Assembly: GCA_003448835.1 (NCBI GenBank)
Contig: DLXM01000241.1
Location: 7,238-28,233 of the forward strand
From: Bacteroidota bacterium
GTDB taxonomy: Bacteria; Bacteroidota; Rhodothermia; Balneolales; HLUCCA01
DNA: 20,996 nt
Direction: 5' to 3'
The translations under genes were made by a program, and so were the position numbers. The notes beneath the pieces were generated by a model, which was given only the letters and a program-made list of their open reading frames with translations, was not told the origin of the DNA and did no database searches. Shown piece after piece: positions 1 to 6,682 of this stretch (position 1 is its first letter; each line of letters begins with the position of its first letter).

Positions 1-1070
1 GGATTTTTAACCATTCGGTCACCCAAAATGTTCAGAATATTGTAATAAACTGTCATCTGACGGGATGATCGTCCCGATGTGTTAACCTGATTGAAATCGC
101 CAACTTGATTTTCACTGAAATTTGCAACCTGAGTTGAATTCAATTTGATGTATCGGTCAGGAATCGCTGAAGGTGAACTTGGATTAAAGAATACATAGTT
201 CAACTGTGGGAAGGTTTCAACATAACTCAAAGTACCTACGCGGTTATTTGGTGAGTTAACAGTGAAGTTAACCGTTGGTAACGGCGCTGCTACAGGAGCT
301 GCAATCACAACAGGTCGTTCAACACGTTTGCCACTGCCCATTTTTAGCGTCACACCGGCACGGATTGTGGTCACGTCCCATGTTTCAATTGAACGTGGTT
401 CTTGTCCAATGTATGGGTGGTATGTTACAAACGGAGAAAGCGCAAATTGTGTTTTACTATTTGATGAGTTCAGCGGGATATCGAGTCCGGCACCGACTTG
501 CATCGAGATCAACATGCTATTCATTTCGCTGAAATCGCCCGTTTTATTGATGTCTTGTGATGGATTCGGAAACTCAGGATTTTGTGATTGATTGTATTCG
601 AAGGATTGGTCCCGGACGAATGCAAAACGTGGTCCTGTGTAGATATAAAAATTGGATCTGAATGGTGCAATTCTTAGACTCGGCTCAACGGTGATGTAAC
701 TCAATTCGGTGGATAGATCTGCCGGACAGTTACAGGCAGTAAGTACCTGATCGAATGCCCCTTTTCGGCTGTCGTAACCGGCTTGAAGCATAAATCCAAA
801 AATTGAATTTGGGTTATGATATTCGATCATCGGTGCCAGAAATAGTCCCATACCATCACCATGCCCGAACGGCGTTGGAGCGAAGGTGGAGGAATTAATG
901 TTCTGAGTTGTTCCCTCATAATAGTTGAGGTTTACACCACCTGATAATCCAAATTTCCAGGATGGTTTTTCATATTGAACTTCTTGTCCAATTGCCGGGA
1001 CTTGAAGTCCGACTAATAGCACAGTAGCCAGGCATAAACATGCAAACAGACTGTTAATTTTATTTTTCAT
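1..1070 (-). CDS. Outer-membrane beta-barrel protein, probably OmpA family (C-terminus outside window)
   Basis: The reading frame is open from an ATG at 1070 to the left edge, about 356 codons with no stop, so the gene is truncated by the window. It starts with a signal peptide (Lys-Asn-Lys, a hydrophobic core, cleavage near VPAIGQ at about residue 28). Alternating aromatic strands then suggest an eight-stranded-type barrel, with pieces such as WKFGLSGGVNLNYY and SNFYIYTGPRFAFV. After a proline/alanine linker (VIAAPVAAPLP) comes a segment with NYVFFNPSSPS and GRSSRQMTVYYNILNILGDRM. I recognise that segment from Bacteroidota outer-membrane proteins where it leads into a C-terminal OmpA peptidoglycan-binding domain; here that domain would lie outside the window, so the OmpA part is inferred. 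It lies 100 bases downstream of the Ig/DUF3494 lipoprotein gene on the same strand and may be co-transcribed with it. Confidence 0.75.
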   Translation of the reverse strand, partial: MKNKINSLFACLCLATVLLVGLQVPAIGQEVQYEKPSWKFGLSGGVNLNYYEGTTQNINSSTFAPTPFGHGDGMGLFLAPMIEYHNPNSIFGFMLQAGYDSRKGAFDQVLTACNCPADLSTELSYITVEPSLRIAPFRSNFYIYTGPRFAFVRDQSFEYNQSQNPEFPNPSQDINKTGDFSEMNSMLISMQVGAGLDIPLNSSNSKTQFALSPFVTYHPYIGQEPRSIETWDVTTIRAGVTLKMGSGKRVERPVVIAAPVAAPLPTVNFTVNSPNNRVGTLSYVETFPQLNYVFFNPSSPSAIPDRYIKLNSTQVANFSENQVGDFNQVNTSGRSSRQMTVYYNILNILGDRMVKN

Positions 1071-1103
1071 CTTTTATATATTCTAGTGAGTGATGTTTAT
1101 CCC

Positions 1104-1122
1104 CCTCCATTCAACATGGAGG
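1104..1122. other. Short hairpin in the gap between two surface-protein genes
   Basis: The arms cctccat and atggagg form a perfect 7-bp stem around the loop tcaac, between the stop of the Ig/DUF3494 gene and the start of the barrel-protein gene. No T-run follows on either strand, so it is not a convincing intrinsic terminator. It could be an RNA-processing or stability element between co-transcribed genes. Confidence 0.35.
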
Positions 1123-1170
1123 AGGTTAAACGTTCCCAATTAAGGGTTGATTCTTATGTTTATTTCCGGA

Positions 1171-3861
1171 TTACTCTGGAACATTGACTGTATTGTTATC
1201 CAATGCTATGGTTCCAGCGGTGATTGCTCCGGCAAGAATTCTTCCATTAATAACTGCACCAGTATTAGCTGTTACATCACGTCCTGATACAAGAGTACCA
1301 TGAAATGTTGTTCCTACACCAATTGTGGCATCTGAGGTCATTACCCAAAACACATTATTTGGGTTAGCACCACCTGTAAGGGTAACACTTGCACCCGTTG
1401 TCAACGATGATCCAATTTGGAATACCCACATTGCATTTTCGTCGCCACCTGCATCAAGTACAAGAGGTGTACTTACATTCATTGTACTACCTGAGGTATA
1501 GGTCCCTGGTGCGATACCATTCGGATACAATGCACCAAGATCTGCTCCAGCTGCGATTGTTACTCCCGGTGGAAGTGCTTTGAAGTAGTTATAAGCTACT
1601 AACAAGCTCGCACGTGCCAGGGCTGATTGAGTGTTATTGATATTGATATTACCATTCACAACAGCTGGTGGGAATCCGGTCATGGATGTACCAGGCTCAA
1701 GCGAAACATCACCGTTGATTACTGTGTTACCTGTACTGGTGATCGCGGCAGTTGCCATGATACCGTAAGTTGAAGCAGCACCAAGGAGATTAGGCATAAT
1801 CACTTCTTCTTCTTCGGTTGTGAAGGTCCATTCGTAATCTTCTTCAAGCGAAACACCGTCTGCATTTTCAGCACCGGTTGTAATGGTAGCAGTGTACGTA
1901 GTTTCAGGATCAAGATCTGCATCCGGTTCGAATGACGCTCTTCGGTTGTTGTTATTATAAGTAACTGAACCGTCGATTTGAGTAGTACCATCATACAATG
2001 TGAACGTATTATCATTCAATGTGGAAGGATCCATCGCTACATCAAAAGTAGCAGTAACAACTATGTTAAGCGCTACATTTTCATCTTCATCTTCCGGATT
2101 GGTCGATGTAACCATTGGAGCTGTAGGTGTAACTACTTCTTCGTCCTGGGTAGTGAAAGTCCACACTTTATTTGCTTCAAGTGCGATTCCATCTTCGTTT
2201 TCAGCACCGGTTGTAATGGTAGCTGTGTATGTAGTTTCAGGCTCAAGATCTGCATCCGGTTCGAAAGAAGCTCTTTCGTTAGAGTAACTTACTGTTCCGT
2301 TGATTTGAGTTGCACCATCATATAATGTGAAGGTATTATCATTCACGGTAGATGCATTCATCGCTTCATTGAACATCGCGGTAACGATTTTACCTAAACC
2401 AACATCTTCAGCTCCATCATTTGGATCTGTTGAAGTCACACGTGGAGCTGTAGGAGTTACAACTTCTTCATCTTCTGTTGTGAAGGTCCACACTTTATTA
2501 CTTTCAAGTGCTGTACCTGCTACGTTTTTAGCACCAGTAGTAATGGTAGCCGTGTACGTTGTTTCAGGATCAAGATCACTGTTCGGTTCGAATGAAGCAG
2601 CTGCGTTATTGGAACTGACAGTCCCATTGATTTTAGTCGTTCCATCATACAAAGTGAACGTATTATTATTCAAGGTAGATGCATCCATTGCTTCGCTGAA
2701 CATGACTGTCACGATTTTATCCAAAGCAACATTTTCTTGTTGATTGTTTGGATCCGTTGAAATCACACGCGGAGCTGTAGGATCAACAATTACTTCTTCA
2801 TCTTCAGTTGTAAAGGTCCACACTTTATTTGCTTCAAGTGCAATACCTGAACCATTTTTAGCACCTGTGGTGATGGTAGCTGTGTATGTTGTCTCAGCAT
2901 CAAGATCACTATTCGGTTCAAATGAAGCAGCTTCGTTATTGTAACTAACTGTTCCGTTGATTTTGGTAGTACCATCATACAACGTGAACGTATTCCCGTT
3001 TACAGTTGATGCATCCATCGCCTGGCTAAACATGACTGTCACGATTTTATCCAATGCCACATTTTCTTCTGCATCATTCGGATTGGTTGAAATCACACGC
3101 GGTGCAATAGGAGCTACAACTACTTCATGGACAGTTTTAAAGGTCCATACATAATCTTCTTCAACTGCAACACCGGCAAGATTTTTAGCACCAGTAGTAA
3201 TAGTTGCTGAATATATAATCCCGTATTCCAGATCAACATTAGGTTCGAATGAAGCCACTTCGTTTTCGTAGCTAACTGTCCCATTGATTTGTGTATTACC
3301 ATCAAACAAAGTGAACGTATTCTGATTAATTGTCGATGCTGTCATACCTTCATTGAAAGTAGCAAAAACGACTTTATTCAAAACTACGTCTAGTGCCTCA
3401 TTATCCGGATCAGTAGCTATAACTCTTGGTGCAGGAGGAGCTTCTGCAGTGGTGAACATCCATTTATAATCTTCCAACATTGCTGTTCCAGCCGGATCAG
3501 TAACAGTTTTTTTCACAATACCGGTATAAGTCGTATTTGGTGCCATCGGCGCATCCGGAGTAAAAACCATTGTGTTGGTATTGTTATTAAATGTCATTGT
3601 ACCGGTTAATTCAGCAGATGCATCACTTTTAAAACTAAATGATGAACGTATGATTGTAGCCGGATCCATTTTGCCGTCAAAAGTAACGCTGATTATAGCG
3701 TCAGTTTCAACATTGGAAGCTCCGTTGGACGGAACTGTAGATTGAACTTCGGGACAGATTACCTCTGTTCCAACAATCCGATCTCTACATCCTGTAGTGA
3801 ATGCAATCAGAAATAATGCCGCAATGACACCCTTCTGCTTAATACTTGTATATCTTTTCAT
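1171..3861 (-). CDS. Lipoprotein with six tandem Ig-like (Big_5/SbsA-type) repeats and a C-terminal DUF3494 ice-binding-like domain
   Basis: Predicted 896-residue surface lipoprotein. I chose the ATG at 3861 because it gives a proper lipoprotein signal (MKRYTSIKQKG, a hydrophobic stretch, then FTTGC) and has AGGA just upstream. The frame is open further upstream to 3963, but that would bury the signal. Residues about 35-690 are six copies of a unit of about 109 residues, each opening with a motif like APRVISTDPN and containing MDAST, NTFTLYDG, ASFEPNSDL, TYTATITTGA and VWTFTT. These are hallmarks of SbsA/Big_5 Ig-like domains. Residues about 690-896 match DUF3494: TVINGDVSLEPG, GFPPAVVNG, LDAGGDENAMWVFQIGS, NNVFWVM and AVINGRILAGA. 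In this family DUF3494 proteins are either ice-binding or adhesive, and the sequence does not decide which. I infer a surface adhesin. The barrel-protein gene follows on the same strand. Confidence 0.9.
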   Translation of the reverse strand: MKRYTSIKQKGVIAALFLIAFTTGCRDRIVGTEVICPEVQSTVPSNGASNVETDAIISVTFDGKMDPATIIRSSFSFKSDASAELTGTMTFNNNTNTMVFTPDAPMAPNTTYTGIVKKTVTDPAGTAMLEDYKWMFTTAEAPPAPRVIATDPDNEALDVVLNKVVFATFNEGMTASTINQNTFTLFDGNTQINGTVSYENEVASFEPNVDLEYGIIYSATITTGAKNLAGVAVEEDYVWTFKTVHEVVVAPIAPRVISTNPNDAEENVALDKIVTVMFSQAMDASTVNGNTFTLYDGTTKINGTVSYNNEAASFEPNSDLDAETTYTATITTGAKNGSGIALEANKVWTFTTEDEEVIVDPTAPRVISTDPNNQQENVALDKIVTVMFSEAMDASTLNNNTFTLYDGTTKINGTVSSNNAAASFEPNSDLDPETTYTATITTGAKNVAGTALESNKVWTFTTEDEEVVTPTAPRVTSTDPNDGAEDVGLGKIVTAMFNEAMNASTVNDNTFTLYDGATQINGTVSYSNERASFEPDADLEPETTYTATITTGAENEDGIALEANKVWTFTTQDEEVVTPTAPMVTSTNPEDEDENVALNIVVTATFDVAMDPSTLNDNTFTLYDGTTQIDGSVTYNNNNRRASFEPDADLDPETTYTATITTGAENADGVSLEEDYEWTFTTEEEEVIMPNLLGAASTYGIMATAAITSTGNTVINGDVSLEPGTSMTGFPPAVVNGNININNTQSALARASLLVAYNYFKALPPGVTIAAGADLGALYPNGIAPGTYTSGSTMNVSTPLVLDAGGDENAMWVFQIGSSLTTGASVTLTGGANPNNVFWVMTSDATIGVGTTFHGTLVSGRDVTANTGAVINGRILAGAITAGTIALDNNTVNVPE
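1798..3760 (-). repeat. Six tandem coding repeats of about 327 nt (Ig-like domains)
   Basis: Repeat boundaries, marked by the antisense of the APRVISTDPN-type motif, fall near 2122, 2450, 2779, 3110 and 3437, so the period is about 325-330 nt (109 residues). The first, most N-terminal unit (about 3437-3760) and the second are the most diverged. Units 3, 4 and 5 are near-duplicates even at synonymous positions, for example in the stretches encoding DKIVTVMF and TTYTATITTGAKN. This points to recent duplication or homogenisation. Copy number is likely to vary between strains. Confidence 0.9.
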
Positions 3862-4091
3862 AAGTTCCTGAATATGAGTATCGCTGAATTTTAAAGGAAT
3901 AAACATGTGTCGAGCGATTGTGCGACAATATTTTGATGCATCTCGAGATGAGCTCAGTGCCAATTTCTGGGGTTCTCTAGTTGTGAGCTTAACTTACAAA
4001 TACGAAAGTCTGCCTTATGCAGAAGGAACTATATATCTGATGCGGTTTTTATACGAAAAGCGTGTAGTAAAAACTTACTTTTTCGGGTGGG
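3862..4091. promoter_or_regulatory. Upstream region of the Ig/DUF3494 lipoprotein gene with two inverted repeats
   Basis: This 230-base stretch has no convincing gene. The frame on the plus strand at 3905-4126 has no recognisable protein features. It holds a perfect 12-base palindrome, catctcgagatg, at 3939-3950. Beside it, at 3908-3927, is an imperfect 20-base inverted repeat with outer arms tgtcg and cgaca. They lie about 50-90 bases upstream of the start codon at 3861, a reasonable place for operators, but no regulator can be assigned from the sequence. I could not identify a convincing promoter. Confidence 0.35.
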
Positions 4092-4113
4092 TTACTTCTT
4101 ACAACCCCACCCG
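4084..4113 (-). other. GC-rich hairpin overlapping a stop codon
   Basis: The arms cgggtggg (4084-4091) and cccacccg (4106-4113) pair perfectly, and two more A-T pairs are possible after a bulge. The structure spans the last codons and the TAA stop of the caspase-like lipoprotein gene. On the minus strand the stem is followed by an A-run and not a T-run, so it is an atypical terminator at best. A role in transcript 3'-end stabilisation is possible. Confidence 0.45.
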
Positions 4114-5165
4114 GAATGTGTCTTAAAGCGTGATGGACGACCAAATTTTGCCGGACGATAAAAAGCGGTTATCCCATTGGAATACGCTTCGGCATCAAAA
4201 AAAGAAAGTTCCTGACAATCAATGTTGTCGGGGAATGGATCTGGATTATTGTCATCTATATATATTGATATATTTTCATCCAGTTCGTTAATGTAATTCT
4301 GAACTTTTTTTAAATCGATGATCGACAAGGTAATAGCAGTAAAAACTTCTTTAGACAGACGGTCAAAAGTTTGGGATGACATCGCATGAGCAAGATCATA
4401 TGCGGAGGTGGACTTGTTCGTTTCCAACAAATTCAATGCATCAGTGTCTATGTACGATAAATGCAAATTTTGCGCAGATGCGAGTAAATAATTGTCGTAA
4501 GGCAATAATTGTTTGGCCAACGATGGTGTGGCGTTATTGCATGTAGAAATTACTACAAGATCCAGAATCTGGTCTCCAGTTAAAAAGCTCTTCACACCGG
4601 AACCAAATGTTTCTGAATCAACCTCCATTTGTGAAATACTTCTGTTATAATGTCCACCTTGATCCCGCGGAATCTCATGTCCAAAATAAAAGAAATAAGT
4701 TTGGTGATCCGGCTGAGTTATTTCCGATCGATCAGCTTTAAAAATCTCCGCCTCTTTTGAAAACAGAATATCATCGCCGGAACTATAACGGTATTTTTTA
4801 TAGTGCTGAAGTATACCATTTTTGAAATGATAATATTCGTTCTGATTTCGGGGGAATATCCACAGTCGTTTTTTCTGTGATTTTTGGTGAAAAATAAACA
4901 CTTCACCTGATAAGGCGTTTTCAGCTACTTCCAAAGCTGAGTTTAGTGCCTGTTCGTTTGCCCGAACCGCAGATCCATCCGAAAGGTGATATAAATAGTC
5001 ATTGTCGGCATGTATATAATAGATGGCGGTGTAAACAGAAGCAGATGGTTCACTTGGATTTTCTCTATTATATACTTGGGACGTGCTACTACAACCGGCT
5101 AAAATAAAAACTGTAATGGCCAGGTAGAATAGTTTTTTTATCAAATGTTGCCGAAAGAAATGCAT
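4092..5165 (-). CDS. Lipoprotein with remote similarity to clostripain/caspase-fold (C11-like) peptidases
   Basis: A 357-residue predicted lipoprotein: MHFFRQHLIKK, a hydrophobic core, then the lipobox LAGC with Cys25. The body has the landmarks of a caspase-fold domain of the clostripain type. An early strand with acidic turn, YTAIYYIHADNDYLYH, resembles the family's first strand. A strand ending in Gly-His follows (TYFFYFGHEIP, His163). Then comes a strand ending in the would-be nucleophile (LDLVVISTCNN, Cys209), followed by LLPYDNYLLAS, as in clostripain relatives after the cysteine. The His-Cys spacing of about 46 residues suits the fold. The usual HGGG-type signature is not intact, so the match is remote and activity is uncertain. 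I rest the call on this pattern alone. It lies 66 bases downstream of the 147-residue exported-protein gene on the same strand, with a terminator-like hairpin between them. Confidence 0.6.
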   Translation of the reverse strand: MHFFRQHLIKKLFYLAITVFILAGCSSTSQVYNRENPSEPSASVYTAIYYIHADNDYLYHLSDGSAVRANEQALNSALEVAENALSGEVFIFHQKSQKKRLWIFPRNQNEYYHFKNGILQHYKKYRYSSGDDILFSKEAEIFKADRSEITQPDHQTYFFYFGHEIPRDQGGHYNRSISQMEVDSETFGSGVKSFLTGDQILDLVVISTCNNATPSLAKQLLPYDNYLLASAQNLHLSYIDTDALNLLETNKSTSAYDLAHAMSSQTFDRLSKEVFTAITLSIIDLKKVQNYINELDENISIYIDDNNPDPFPDNIDCQELSFFDAEAYSNGITAFYRPAKFGRPSRFKTHSGWGCKK

Positions 5166-5179
5166 AGAAACGTTGAAAA

Positions 5180-5219
5180 AGAATGATCACCCACTCATAT
5201 TTAAACGAATGAGTGATCC
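5180..5219 (-). terminator. Terminator-like hairpin after the 147-residue exported-protein gene
   Basis: On the minus strand the arms CACTCAT and ATGAGTG (5209-5215 and 5192-5198) form the core stem. An outer GATCAC/GTGATC pairing is possible as an alternative register. The tract ATTCTTTTTC follows. This fits an imperfect intrinsic terminator for the upstream gene ending at 5231, or an attenuator before the lipoprotein gene starting at 5165. Confidence 0.5.
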
Positions 5220-5230
5220 GATATTTTATA

Positions 5231-5674
5231 TTATAGCAACAATAATATAATAATAATCAAAAGTACAGTTCCCAATCCGATAGTTACATTACGATCTGCT
5301 TGTTCTATCGCTTGTTGAGCATATTTGGAGAAATCATCCAGGTCTTCATCAGTTACTATTGAAAAGCCGTTTAAACCGTTCAATTCAGCAGATTTCAGAT
5401 CGATATCTGATTTAAATGCATTCAAACCAGCCAATTCAGCCGGTGAAAGCTGTCCGGATGTTTCGATACGATTAATTGCAGTCTTCATTTTATCGAAGGA
5501 GTTGTTCAAGATTGCGCGTTTATTGTCAGCATTATCTGCATCCGCAACCTGAGTAACGGTTTTATTAAAATGTGTTTTAAATGTTTCAGAAACATTGCTG
5601 GTTTGAGCCGTTACGACGGTTTGAACCAATAAACACATTGCAACTGTGTAAAGTAGAATTTTAATTGATTTCAT
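5231..5674 (-). CDS. Small exported protein with a C-terminal hydrophobic helix, unknown function
   Basis: A 147-residue protein I do not recognise. It starts with a clear Sec signal peptide (MKSIKILLYTVAMCLLVQTVVTA, cut before QTS). A soluble, charged, probably all-helical region follows (about 24-128), with stretches such as SFDKMKTAINRIE and LDDFSKYAQQAIEQADR. It ends in an uninterrupted hydrophobic helix (about 130-147, GLGTVLLIIIILLLL) with no residues after it. Signal peptide and C-terminal anchor together imply a periplasmic domain tethered to the inner membrane. The ATG at 5674 has an A-rich leader without a clear Shine-Dalgarno, common in Bacteroidota. It lies between the DUF5670-type gene and the caspase-like lipoprotein gene on the same strand. 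Confidence 0.75.
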   Translation of the reverse strand: MKSIKILLYTVAMCLLVQTVVTAQTSNVSETFKTHFNKTVTQVADADNADNKRAILNNSFDKMKTAINRIETSGQLSPAELAGLNAFKSDIDLKSAELNGLNGFSIVTDEDLDDFSKYAQQAIEQADRNVTIGLGTVLLIIIILLLL

Positions 5675-5729
5675 AGATTTATTTTGATTTGTGGGTTAGT
5701 GGACGGAGATAATCGACCGAATTTTGAGT

Positions 5730-5885
5730 TTATATGAGTCTTCTGCCTCTAATTACATTGAGTAAAATGGCAATAACAGCTATAAATAGCAGAATGTGGA
5801 TCAGACCTTCGGATGAATAGCTGACAACTCCCACCAGCCATGCGATGATCAGGATAACGGCTACGACATAAAGTAGATTTTGCAT
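5730..5885 (-). CDS. 51-residue DUF5670/Lmo0937-type small membrane protein
   Basis: From the ATG at 5885 the minus strand encodes a 51-residue protein beginning MQNLLYVVAVILIIAWLVG and ending NVIRGRRLI. It has two transmembrane helices (about 4-22 and 29-45) separated by a short SYSSEGLIH turn, and a basic C-terminal tail. The pattern (MLY-like start, IAWLVG, IHILL and a basic end) matches the small lmo0937 family (DUF5670), common in Bacteroidota and Firmicutes and of unknown function. A longer frame on the same strand (5749-5940) overlaps it, but its product is rich in Cys, His and Arg and looks like nothing known. The two-helix product is the credible gene. Confidence 0.8.
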   Translation of the reverse strand: MQNLLYVVAVILIIAWLVGVVSYSSEGLIHILLFIAVIAILLNVIRGRRLI

Positions 5886-5987
5886 AATGTTTTGATATTG
5901 ATTGACGTGTGAGATACATCATATCCATAAATTCACCCATTAGATGTAAGGGAATTATGAATTATTTGCAGAATAAATACCAATAAC

Positions 5988-6008
5988 TTGTAGTAATTTT
6001 TACTACAA
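5988..6008. other. Perfect 9-bp inverted repeat downstream of the response-regulator gene
   Basis: The arms ttgtagtaa and ttactacaa flank the loop ttt. It lies 29 bases past the response-regulator stop and about 100 bases before the DUF5670-type start. There is no clean T-run on the minus side, so it may be a weak terminator for the two-component operon or an operator for the small membrane gene. Confidence 0.45.
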
Positions 6009-6036
6009 AGAAGTGTCGTAGAAAAAATCGGTTCTA

Positions 6037-6672
6037 TTAATCCAACAGATTATTATCTATGGCATATCGGGTCATTTGCACATTTGATTCGAGATTCATT
6101 TTTTCTTTGATCCGACTTCTATATGAATGAATCGTTTGCGGACTAAGCGAAAATTCCTTGGCTATTTCACTAACTTTTTTACCACCAGCTATCATACACA
6201 ATACCTGAAATTCACGATCTGATAACTCCTGGTGGCGTGGACTATCTTTTTTGACATCCATTTCAGAGGCCAGGATATCAGCTACTTCATCGGTAATATA
6301 TTTTCTTTTACTGGTGACAATCTTGCGAATAGCTAAAATTAATTCTTCAGAAATGCTTGTCTTGGTCAAATATCCCCAAGCCCCGGCTTTTAAAGCACGT
6401 ATGGCGAATCTTTCTGCAGAATGAATACTGAGCATGAGCACCGGAAGTCCGGGATGTAGCTCTACAACCTGTTTTAGCAGATCAAGACCGCTTTTCTTGG
6501 GCATGGTGATATCCAAAATCAATATTTGAGGCGACAAGTTCTTTAATATGGCCAACAATTCATTACCATCTTGTGCCTCACCAATTACTCTGATATCGGA
6601 TGTCGTACTAACGACATTTTTGATTCCATCACGAATAAGTTGATGGTCATCGGCTATTACGATGTTTATCAT
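6037..6672 (-). CDS. NarL/FixJ-family response regulator (receiver plus LuxR-type HTH)
   Basis: A 211-residue two-component regulator. The receiver domain (1-120) has the acidic pair at Asp8-Asp9, the phospho-acceptor Asp54 in LILDITMP, Ser82 in the switch position and Lys104 in LTKTS. A LuxR-type helix-turn-helix follows (about 147-208), with LSDREFQVLCMIAGGKKVSEIA and then SLSPQTIHSYRSRI as recognition helix. I chose the ATG at 6672 because AGGAGAA lies just upstream and the receiver begins directly with MINIVIADDH; extending to 6723 only adds a non-homologous leader. The start is 8 bases past the kinase stop, so the pair is coupled. Targets are unknown; the neighbouring envelope genes are candidates by position only. 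Confidence 0.95.
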   Translation of the reverse strand: MINIVIADDHQLIRDGIKNVVSTTSDIRVIGEAQDGNELLAILKNLSPQILILDITMPKKSGLDLLKQVVELHPGLPVLMLSIHSAERFAIRALKAGAWGYLTKTSISEELILAIRKIVTSKRKYITDEVADILASEMDVKKDSPRHQELSDREFQVLCMIAGGKKVSEIAKEFSLSPQTIHSYRSRIKEKMNLESNVQMTRYAIDNNLLD

Positions 6673-6675
6673 AAT

Positions 6676-6682
6676 TTCTCCT
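6676..6682 (-). promoter_or_regulatory. Strong Shine-Dalgarno of the response-regulator gene, overlapping the kinase stop
   Basis: AGGAGAA on the minus strand, about 4 bases before the ATG at 6672 and overlapping the kinase stop codon (6681-6683). It decides the regulator start and implies translational coupling. It stands out because several genes here lack a clear Shine-Dalgarno. Confidence 0.85.

Noticed and set aside
262..591. Plus-strand frames antisense to the outer-membrane barrel gene
   Set aside because: The minus-strand frame there is an unbroken barrel protein with a signal peptide; the plus-strand frames are shadows.
1978..3154. Several plus-strand frames antisense to the Ig repeats, including one of 138 codons
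   Set aside because: They repeat with the same period as the Ig domains and are antisense shadows of the repeat. The products are Val/Ser-rich with no signal.
1798..3760. CRISPR-like array
   Set aside because: The repeats are about 327 bases long, in frame, and encode Ig-like domains. They are not short repeats with unique spacers.
3862..3963. N-terminal extension of the Ig/DUF3494 protein to an earlier start at 3963
   Set aside because: It would place 34 polar residues before the lipoprotein signal. The ATG at 3861 gives a normal lipobox distance and has AGGA upstream.
3905..4126. Plus-strand 73-codon frame upstream of the Ig/DUF3494 gene
   Set aside because: It covers the upstream region and the hairpin at the end of the caspase-like gene, with no Shine-Dalgarno and no recognisable product.
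5749..5940. Minus-strand 63-codon frame over the DUF5670-type gene
   Set aside because: The product is rich in Cys, His, Arg and Tyr with no family resemblance. The other frame gives a clear two-helix DUF5670-type protein.
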